Origin: an uncultured Psychrobacter sp. | Lineage (GTDB): Bacteria > Pseudomonadota > Gammaproteobacteria > Pseudomonadales > Moraxellaceae | Length of the DNA stretch: 64,000 nt | Reading direction: 5' to 3' | Assembly (NCBI RefSeq): GCF_947495825.1 | Contig: NZ_CANMAH010000005.1 | Coordinates: forward strand, 173,838 to 237,837 | In this document: in pieces, positions 57,387 through 64,000 of the stretch | Position numbering within the stretch: the first letter of the stretch is position 1 | Layout of the letters: every line of letters starts with the position of its first letter | Notes under the pieces: model-generated | Told to the model about the DNA's origin: nothing | What the model saw: only the letters and a program-made list of their open reading frames with translations | The model's database searches: none | Made by a program: the position numbers and the translations under genes

Positions 57387-59644
57387 CTGACTCTAACCCA
57401 ATCTCAAGTAGCACTTCTCATACTACTTTATCTTATTCGACTGTCCTTACGGACTCTGCAAGACAGTCAAGCTTTGAGCAATTGGCGCAAGGCCAACGTA
57501 ACCATACATCTAACGATGTAAATGATATACAGCGCTCAACAACCAAAACGTGGTACCACAAACTGCTGGCGCTACCAGCTTATTATTGGGTACTACTGAC
57601 TCAGATACTGGTTGTGCTGCCACATGCCGCTCATTTGCCACTATGGTTGATGGTTTTTGCTCTAGTCAGTATTGTGGCGCAGTTACCACGTGTCAAAGCT
57701 AGGTTTGGCCAAGCTTATCACTTCAAACGTATATATCGTAGCGTGCAAATGCTTGGGTTCTTGTTAGGACTGGCAGGTTTGTGGCTAACTTATAACACTG
57801 CGTTTGGACTAGACATGGGCGTAGCATTTTTGGTGCTGTGTCTTGTGAGTAAGCTTTGGGAGCTATATAAGCGCCGCGATGCTTATGTGGTATTGAACCT
57901 GTCGCTATTTGTACTTGCAGCACTGTTTTTGATGGATCAAGGGCTTGTTACGACCCTTGAAGTTATCGTAGGTACCATTGCAGTTTTGCTGGCATTTATC
58001 GCTTTGAATGACGATAGCAACACGCAAGGTGATGGACGCGTGCGTACACTTGGGGTGCTTGGGGTAGGCGCATTACCTTTATTAGTGGTACTGTTTTTGT
58101 TCTTTCCGCGTTTGCCGCCACTATGGTCAGTACAATTATCAGGACAACAAGCAACTACTGGTGTCTCAGACAGTATGTCACCTGGGGATTTTGCCAGCTT
58201 GAGTCAATCCACTGCGCTGGCTTTTAGAGTCGAATTTGCAGATAAACGTCCACCGCAAAGCGATTTATACTGGCGCGGCTTGGTATTTAGCGATTTCGAT
58301 GGTGTGACATGGCAACCTAATCGTAGCATCCAGCAGCAGTGGCAGCCAGCGCGACGAATTCCTGTATGGATTGAGCGTGCGATTGCTACTGTTCCTAATA
58401 ATGTACAGATTGCACCTGATAGGTATGAGGTACTTTTAGAGCCAACCCAGCAAAACTGGCTATTTGGTCTTGATTATCCATTTGCTCAGCGTACAGACGT
58501 CAGTGTGACATCAGACTTTACGTTATTAAAAGACAGTCCAGTGACTCAGCAGTTACGCTACAACGTCCTGCGTTTTGCGCCTATGCGTATCGACCCTGTG
58601 CTTGATGAGGACTCACGTCGTATCAACTTGACACTACCCAAAGATGGCAACCCACAAGCACGTGCACTTGCTCAGCAGCTGTTTTCGCAATCAGGCTCAG
58701 ATCCTATCCGTTACATACAAGCACTTGAGCGCTGGATTAATCAAACGGAGTTTCGTTATACATTATCGCCGCCACGGTTAAATGAGAACCGCATCGATGA
58801 GTTTTTATTTGATACCAAAGCTGGGTTTTGTGAGCATTATTCTTCAAGCTTTGCTTTTATGATGCGTGCGGCTGGTATTCCAGCACGAGTCGTGGCTGGT
58901 TATCAAGGTGGTGAACCAAGTCGTGGCGGTGATGTGTGGGAAGTGCGACAGATGGATGCTCATGCGTGGACCGAAGTATGGCTTGAGGGTCAAGGATGGG
59001 TACGTGTTGATCCGACTGCGTTTGTCGCGCCGCAGCGCGTCGAACAAGGAATGGACGCGCTATCTCAATCCCAAGGCGCGTCGTTGTTTGGCGATGGAGC
59101 AGGTGCGCAGATTAGCTATCAACAGTATCAGATGCTACAAACCCTAAGGCGGTTTTCTGACCAAGCAAGTTATTACTGGCAAAAAGACATCGTCGGCTAT
59201 GATCAAGACAAGCAAACAGGCTCATTATTAAAATGGTTCAACATCAGCTCAGTTATGCAACAAATCGTTTGGTTAGCTGCTGGTGCCATCGTAGTGATAT
59301 CTATAGTGACATTTATACTATGGCAACGACGACGGAAGCGTTGGCATCCAGCAGACTTGCCTTTGGTCAGACTGTCTAAAAGACTAAGTAAAAAGGATAA
59401 GACACTTGCTCGCCATGATAATGAAGGACAACTAGCGTGGCTTGAACGGTTAGTAAATAGCCTAGCAGTGCCTGATAATAGTCTAGTGACAGACAACCTA
59501 AAGTTCACTCAACAACATATCGATAAAATTAAACAAAACTATCGACAGCTACGCTATGGGCGACTAAGTAGGCTTAGTACGAGTCACGCTGAGTATCAAC
59601 AAGTACTTAAAGATCTTAAAGAAAATGCGCGTCAATTATTATAA
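57383..59644 (+). CDS. Membrane transglutaminase-like protein (TgpA family)
   Basis: The 753-residue protein has about six N-terminal transmembrane helices (65-260), a large periplasmic transglutaminase-like domain and one more helix near 630 (MQQIVWLAAGAIVVISIVTFIL), followed by a cytoplasmic tail. The catalytic triad is intact: C483 in AGFCEHYSSSFA, H527 in DAHAWTEVWL and D543 in VRVDPTAFV. P. aeruginosa TgpA has the same layout and is essential there; the substrate is unknown. It is the last gene of the moxR-DUF58-tgpA operon. Confidence 0.93.
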   Translation: MTDSNPISSSTSHTTLSYSTVLTDSARQSSFEQLAQGQRNHTSNDVNDIQRSTTKTWYHKLLALPAYYWVLLTQILVVLPHAAHLPLWLMVFALVSIVAQLPRVKARFGQAYHFKRIYRSVQMLGFLLGLAGLWLTYNTAFGLDMGVAFLVLCLVSKLWELYKRRDAYVVLNLSLFVLAALFLMDQGLVTTLEVIVGTIAVLLAFIALNDDSNTQGDGRVRTLGVLGVGALPLLVVLFLFFPRLPPLWSVQLSGQQATTGVSDSMSPGDFASLSQSTALAFRVEFADKRPPQSDLYWRGLVFSDFDGVTWQPNRSIQQQWQPARRIPVWIERAIATVPNNVQIAPDRYEVLLEPTQQNWLFGLDYPFAQRTDVSVTSDFTLLKDSPVTQQLRYNVLRFAPMRIDPVLDEDSRRINLTLPKDGNPQARALAQQLFSQSGSDPIRYIQALERWINQTEFRYTLSPPRLNENRIDEFLFDTKAGFCEHYSSSFAFMMRAAGIPARVVAGYQGGEPSRGGDVWEVRQMDAHAWTEVWLEGQGWVRVDPTAFVAPQRVEQGMDALSQSQGASLFGDGAGAQISYQQYQMLQTLRRFSDQASYYWQKDIVGYDQDKQTGSLLKWFNISSVMQQIVWLAAGAIVVISIVTFILWQRRRKRWHPADLPLVRLSKRLSKKDKTLARHDNEGQLAWLERLVNSLAVPDNSLVTDNLKFTQQHIDKIKQNYRQLRYGRLSRLSTSHAEYQQVLKDLKENARQLL

Positions 59645-59778
59645 ACATCAACCTCATACCTGTCAGGATATTTACCACAATTGTTTTAGTTTTGACTGTA
59701 ATTTAAAAGGTGTAGAAAGGTTTTGGCTGTCGAATAATACTTATTTAAAAAATAATTTCTGGTTTGGATAAAAAATGC

Positions 59779-59806
59779 TTGCAAAGTCTCAAAAACTTGC
59801 TAAAAT
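59779..59806 (+). promoter_or_regulatory. Promoter of tRNA-Val
   Basis: TTGCAA (59779-59784) and TAAAAT (59801-59806) are separated by 16 bases and lie 13 bases before the tRNA 5' end, a typical layout for a single-tRNA transcription unit. Confidence 0.6.
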
Positions 59807-59819
59807 GCTCAACCTAAAT

Positions 59820-59896
<77 letters not shown>

Positions 59897-59905
59897 GATT
59901 CAAAA

Positions 59906-59936
59906 AGCCCCAATCTTTATGATTGGGGCTTTTTTT
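59906..59936 (+). terminator. Rho-independent terminator after tRNA-Val
   Basis: A perfect 10-bp stem (AGCCCCAATC at 59906-59915, GATTGGGGCT at 59921-59930) with a TTTAT loop and a run of seven T lies ten bases after the tRNA 3' end. Confidence 0.94.
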
Positions 59937-60851
59937 GTCTGTAAAATATGGGCTGTGGCGAAGAGTCTTTATAGCTTGAGCGATTCTCAGATATGATTAA
60001 AGTAAGCTTACACTTAGCATAAAAGATTGTTATCTCATATTGAAGCAGATATCGTCTTGAAAACATAACAAAAAGTTGTTTCCAATACTGCTTTTCACGA
60101 CGCCATTCATTTACATCAATTTAGCATCTGTTTAAAAGAACATAACGCTCTTAAAACATGTCCAACTAATCTAACATGTCTACTTTTAATACGGTTGAAC
60201 TTATCTTAGTCCTATCTGAATTTATCGTAACCAAGTTTTTAAACGTCTATTGTGTTTCCTTGTCCAATTAAAATTACTTTTGATGAACATAGGTTTGTTA
60301 AAATATAAGTATTATTTTTTACTTTAAACGTTACATCATTGATCATTATATTTTTACTTAAAAAATTTTGTTCATTCTAACCGTTGGTCGCCTTCTATGC
60401 ACCGATAAGATCAGTTATCTGAATACTTAAAATTTAGAAAGTCATACTGTACGCGTACCATCTATAGCGAAAATATGGCTAATTTTATCAGTCTCTACAC
60501 ACACTTTAGCATTATCAGTTCAGTTACTTTTTACAATGTTACTTACCTTTAGTTTACCTGTGTTTGTATCCTCTAAGATTGATATGTATGCATGTCTATT
60601 TGGTTTTGCTAATAGAGATCTATATATTTGAATATAAAAATTAATAAGACTGTTTTTTATTAAATAAAATATTGTAAGAAGATAAATATAATAGTTTTGG
60701 GAATGTTATAAAATTAAATACTGATAATACTTTAATGCAAATATATCCATATTAATTAAAATTATTCTGAAGAGGATTCTGGGAGTGTTTTGTTGTCTTC
60801 AATATTATGAATATAATAAATTTGCTCTTGTTGTATTTTGTTTATTTTTTG
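59937..60851. other. Long A+T-rich non-coding stretch
   Basis: This 915-base stretch has stop codons in all frames and no credible gene. It grows steadily richer in A+T to the right and has a 10-bp palindrome GTACGCGTAC at 60449-60458. No IS remnant, tRNA or terminator was recognised after the tRNA terminator. It marks the edge of the surface-protein region. Confidence 0.5.
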
Positions 60852-61460
60852 CTAGTTACGTTTTTTGATTTCATTTATAGCAGAGCTAAGTTGACGATTT
60901 ATTTCTTCTGTTTCAGACTTCAATAAAAGGTTCTCTTCTATTAATTCATCTTGATTAGTATTTTTTGGTATATCAATACTAAGAAGTCCGGTGTCTTTAT
61001 TAACTTTTTCTAAATGACGAGTGTTGTTAGAAGTGGCAGATAAATTTTCCTTAGATACGTTATTTTCTATAGATTGACTTTTTTCTTCAGCTCCTTGATT
61101 AGATGGCTTCTCTACTTTTTTGATTTCTCTATTGTCATCATCAAGGGTGTCTTCAAAACTCGATGCCTGACGGTCAATAGTTTGTTTGAAAGCCACTGAA
61201 GGTGGTTTTGAGTAACTATCAGATGTGGAAATAGGTTCGACAATACTAAGAGTAGTCATATAATCTTTCGAATCTACGTGAGAGTCTTCATTGTCTGCAG
61301 TATTAGTAGTGCTTTGTTTAGAGGTGGTAGGCTCCGTGCTATAAACCGGATTGCTTAATCTTCTTGCATCAAAATTTACATACAAAATAAACGCTATGCC
61401 TAAGTGCAGAAATACCGCAAGTACTAGAGGTGATAGCCATTTGGTGTGCCATTTAATCAC
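60852..61460 (-). CDS. Membrane-anchored periplasmic protein with TolA/TonB-like N-terminus, unknown function
   Basis: The 202-residue product starts at GTG (61460) with a short basic cytoplasmic tail and one transmembrane helix (WLSPLVLAVFLHLGIAFILYV), which resembles the N-terminal anchor of TolA/TonB proteins. The rest is hydrophilic, Ser/Thr/Asn/Glu/Lys-rich and probably disordered, ending in a coiled coil (QDELIEENLLLKSETEEINRQL, about 165-190). There is no C-terminal TonB domain. The coding region is A+T-rich like its surroundings. No family is recognised. A real gene is supported by the strong anchor segment and an unbroken frame in A+T-rich DNA. Confidence 0.65.
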   Translation of the reverse strand: MIKWHTKWLSPLVLAVFLHLGIAFILYVNFDARRLSNPVYSTEPTTSKQSTTNTADNEDSHVDSKDYMTTLSIVEPISTSDSYSKPPSVAFKQTIDRQASSFEDTLDDDNREIKKVEKPSNQGAEEKSQSIENNVSKENLSATSNNTRHLEKVNKDTGLLSIDIPKNTNQDELIEENLLLKSETEEINRQLSSAINEIKKRN

Positions 61461-62028
61461 TATAAAAACTGCCTTGTTTAGATCAATATGTCTTATGGAT
61501 TGACATGGTTGTAACTAGAACTCTCTGTACCTAGTTAAGTAGTTTGGAGGTAAGTCTAACTGACTTTCATCAGAGGATGATGATGTTCTTATTGTCGAGT
61601 TAGATGTTAGTAGCTGCTTGTATGCTGCTCAGATTATTATATTTTAGCCACGGATATCATTAGTAGCAACTAAATGAACAAAGCCTATTTTCTTCAAAAA
61701 AATTAACTAGGAGGTTAAATATTATAAGTAAATCGTTATCTTTAGCTAGTATGTGTTTTTTGTCTATAAAAAGTCAGACTAAATTTATTTTTATGACATT
61801 AACGTGACTTAGATATTGTATTCGGTAAAACAAATATATAAGTATATTAATAAAGGTTGAAATATTTATTTAAAAAATATGTTTGGTTATGATAAAGTTA
61901 GAGTGGGTAAAATAATAAAGTATTGGGATTTAACTGGAAAAATATTCTAAATGCAAAGATGTGTCGTTTTTTTAAAGTAGTAGGTAGACGCTTCCATACT
62001 ATATATTCATTCGTTAGGACAAAGTGCC
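61461..62028. other. A+T-rich spacer between the TolA-like and OmpA-like genes
   Basis: This 568-base spacer separates divergent genes. It has a 61-codon frame (61923-62108) that overlaps the start of the OmpA-like gene in another frame and is rejected. No clear promoter or terminator was recognised. Confidence 0.4.
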
Positions 62029-63012
62029 ATGCACAGAAAAGTTATTTTACTATTGTCTTCATCCGCTATAGCAGCGAGTTTGATAGGTTGTCAAACTATA
62101 AAGAGTAGGGTTTTGACGCCCTTTGATGATGGTGGATATAAACAAAGCAGTCAGATTAAACAAGTTACTTGGAAAAAAAGTGGCGAAGTATTTAGTGCGC
62201 CTAACGATGAGGATTTAGATGAAGGTAAAACTAGACTCGTATTTTTTCGCAGTTCTAACGATGCTCAACAATCAAACAGTATTAATATAAATATAGGAGT
62301 GGGGGACGCTAAGCGTTTTCAAGCCAGTTTGCAAGATGGGCATCACTCAAAGGCTATCATCTGTAAAGACTCGCAGATTATTAGTGTAGAGGTACTAGAT
62401 AGTGTTAGTAATGAAGTATTTTCTTACTCCAAAAACTATCACTTCGTCCCTCAAACGACGAATTATTTACAGGTTGGTTTAACCAAAAAAAGAACACCTT
62501 ATATAAAACAAATGTCTGCTAAAGATGCCTTGCTGTTATTGAATGGCAGTAAACGTCAAACACATCAAATAAGTCGTGTCACATCAGACTGCAAAGTACC
62601 AAGTCAAACTTCAGTACAAGACACCATCGACCCCGCTCCTTTAGATAAGCAAATACCAGCTCAATCCCCTACAGAGTTCAATATATTGTTTGGCTTCGAT
62701 AGCACAGGTATCAAAAATAATAACCAGGCTGAATTAGGTGAAATGGCTGATTTTATTCAATCCCATCCTAAAACAGAGATTGTATTAGAAGGCCATACTG
62801 ATAATAAAGGCGATGAGCAATACAACTTAGAGCTTTCTAAGTCGCGAGCAGACGCTGTCAAAGATGCTTTAGTCGATGATTATAATTTGAATCCAGAGTA
62901 TCTGAATACGATTGGATATGGTGAGTCCAAACCAGTTGACACCAATAATACTGAACAAGGGCGTCAAAATAACCGCCGAGTTGTTGCTATCGTTGAACAA
63001 GAAAATAATTAG
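62029..63012 (+). CDS. OmpA-family lipoprotein
   Basis: The 327-residue protein has a lipoprotein signal peptide with lipobox LIGC (about residues 18-21, SLIGCQTIK), an N-terminal domain of unknown type (about 45-175, KTRLVFFRSSNDAQQSN, QVGLTKKRTPYIKQM), a short linker and a C-terminal OmpA-like peptidoglycan-binding domain (about 215-325; ILFGFDSTGIKNNNQAEL, VLEGHTDNKGDEQYNLELSKSRADAV, GYGESKPVDTNNTEQGRQNNRRV). The Asp and Arg that hold diaminopimelate are present. It should tie the outer membrane to the cell wall. It lies 62 bases upstream of the Bap-like adhesin gene on the same strand, so a joint role in adhesin display or envelope support is likely. Confidence 0.88.
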   Translation: MHRKVILLLSSSAIAASLIGCQTIKSRVLTPFDDGGYKQSSQIKQVTWKKSGEVFSAPNDEDLDEGKTRLVFFRSSNDAQQSNSININIGVGDAKRFQASLQDGHHSKAIICKDSQIISVEVLDSVSNEVFSYSKNYHFVPQTTNYLQVGLTKKRTPYIKQMSAKDALLLLNGSKRQTHQISRVTSDCKVPSQTSVQDTIDPAPLDKQIPAQSPTEFNILFGFDSTGIKNNNQAELGEMADFIQSHPKTEIVLEGHTDNKGDEQYNLELSKSRADAVKDALVDDYNLNPEYLNTIGYGESKPVDTNNTEQGRQNNRRVVAIVEQENN

Positions 63013-63074
63013 ATCGACTTATCGTTCTTTATGATTGTTTTTCTTACTTATACCGACTATTCAAGGATGATTTT

Positions 63075-64000
63075 ATGAGCATTATTAATATTAAAATAAA
63101 CGATCAAGCTAAAACTGTAGCTGAACATACTGTGGTTACGCAGAATGGTCAACCTACGATACTTAAGGCACTTGATAAAGTTAATTACGAGCTTTTTGAT
63201 AAGTCAACTGGCCATGCTCCGAACCGCATTATAAGTAAACGTAATGTTAAAGACCTTCATGTCTCTTTCGAAAATGGTACCCAAAACCCTGACCTCATTA
63301 TCGAAGGGTTTTATGACAGTGTGGATAGTGCCCTTACTGGTATCGCAGAAGATGGTAGTTATTATTATTATGTTCCTGATACAGGAGAGATTGCAGACTA
63401 CGTTACTGAATTACAAGCAGGGGATACAGTCGGTCAAGCACTGGGCGGAAATGCACAGACGACGCCTTGGTGGGCAAGTGTCTCACAAATACAAGGAGTT
63501 AATGTTTTACCGTGGTTAGCAGGCCTTACAGGTGTAGGGGCGTTAGGCGCTGTTGCAAGCAGTGGCAGTGACGATAATAGTAACAGTAAGCCGGCAGCTG
63601 ATACTCAAGCCCCTGATGCGCCAACTAATATAATAATCAGTATAAATGGCGTCAAGGTAACAGGTAAAGGTGAGCCCCGTACCAAAGTCGAAATTAAAAA
63701 TTCAAAAGATAGTGTGATTGGTGAAAGCATTGTTAAGGATGATGGTACATTCGAAGTTGAATTAAATACATCGCAAACTAACGGCGAAGAGATAAATGTA
63801 ACCTTAATAGATAATGCTGGTAATGTTTCTGCTCCTACGAACATAACTGCTCCAGATACCACCGCTCCTAATGCGCCAGTAGTTGACATCAATGCTGATG
63901 GCAGCTTGGTGACGGTGACGGGTGAAGAGGGTGCGACGGTGAGTCTCACCACGCCAAACGGTTTGATTGAAGGCACGATTGAAAACGGCAGCTTTACTGC
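63075..64000 (+). CDS. BapA/Bap-type giant adhesin with Ig-like repeats (5' part; runs off the window)
   Basis: The ATG at 63075 (after AAGGATGATTTT) opens a frame that stays open to the window end (308 codons plus part of one). Residues 1-140 match the BapA prefix-like domain of biofilm-associated proteins (begins MSIINIKINDQAKTV). A hydrophobic Gly/Ala/Leu segment (L145-A162) and a Ser/Asp/Asn linker follow, then Ig-like repeats from about residue 180, with APDAPTN and TTAPNAPVVDIN boundaries. There is no Sec signal; such adhesins leave by a type I secretion system using a C-terminal signal, which would be outside the window. The base composition rises in G+C from about 63,880, where the repeat array starts. 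Confidence 0.85.
   Translation, partial: MSIINIKINDQAKTVAEHTVVTQNGQPTILKALDKVNYELFDKSTGHAPNRIISKRNVKDLHVSFENGTQNPDLIIEGFYDSVDSALTGIAEDGSYYYYVPDTGEIADYVTELQAGDTVGQALGGNAQTTPWWASVSQIQGVNVLPWLAGLTGVGALGAVASSGSDDNSNSKPAADTQAPDAPTNIIISINGVKVTGKGEPRTKVEIKNSKDSVIGESIVKDDGTFEVELNTSQTNGEEINVTLIDNAGNVSAPTNITAPDTTAPNAPVVDINADGSLVTVTGEEGATVSLTTPNGLIEGTIENGSFT

Noticed and set aside
61923..62108. 61-codon frame overlapping the OmpA-like gene start
   Set aside because: It ends inside the lipoprotein signal-peptide coding region in another frame and has no signature.

Overview
The window reads as chromosomal DNA of a gammaproteobacterium of the family Moraxellaceae, most likely Psychrobacter. This rests on recognised gene content and order (rpmB-rpmG, ypjD/ffh, uvrA-MFS-ssb, a detached gspN-gspC-gspD cluster, a FimX-like gene, a Bap-type adhesin beside an OmpA-like lipoprotein), on moderate G+C coding DNA with A+T-rich spacers, and on protein style; no database search was possible. 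Most of it is ordinary core genome. No CRISPR array, insertion sequence, integrase or phage gene was seen.

Layout. 0-7 kb: ribosomal proteins L33 and L28, then a 1,921-residue lipoprotein built of about 14 Ig-like repeats. 7-15.5 kb: purU, a CcsA/YpjD-type membrane protein divergent from ffh, then a tight + strand run tsaB-uppP-rsmJ-small membrane protein-ubiA-DUF4112. 15.5-21.5 kb: minus-strand lipoprotein, yjbQ, and yciI-anchor protein-mnmC, then yciB divergent from a PHP-domain phosphoesterase. 21.9-30.7 kb: membrane diguanylate cyclase, truD, Rieske/FAD oxidoreductase, GNAT acetyltransferase, glutathione reductase, two-subunit ThrE-type exporter. 30.7-39.6 kb: DUF503, an A+T-rich KAP-type P-loop NTPase that looks like an accessory insertion, uvrA, MFS transporter, ssb, H-NS-like protein. 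39.8-44.3 kb: type II secretion gspN-gspC-gspD. 44.5-50.2 kb: TatD nuclease, TcdA, GAF hybrid histidine kinase, and efp divergent from epmB. 50.3-55 kb: an unrecognised 573-residue protein followed by a catalytically degenerate REC-PAS-GGDEF-EAL (FimX-like) protein, then a lipoprotein cytochrome c. 55.2-59.6 kb: MoxR-DUF58-transglutaminase operon. 59.8 kb: tRNA-Val(GAC). 60-64 kb: A+T-rich surface region with a TolA/TonB-like anchored protein, an OmpA-type lipoprotein and the start of a giant BapA-type adhesin that leaves the window.

Working together: EpmB supplies the beta-lysine used to modify EF-P; GspN, C and D form the outer-membrane and linking part of the type II secretion machine, whose other parts must lie elsewhere; the active diguanylate cyclase and the dead FimX-like protein are a plausible c-di-GMP maker and reader for surface behaviour; the OmpA-like lipoprotein and Bap-like adhesin form a surface module. 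Nothing here is proven to be a new system. The best leads are the lone KAP NTPase, the unknown protein paired with the FimX-like protein, and the 60.8-64 kb surface cluster.
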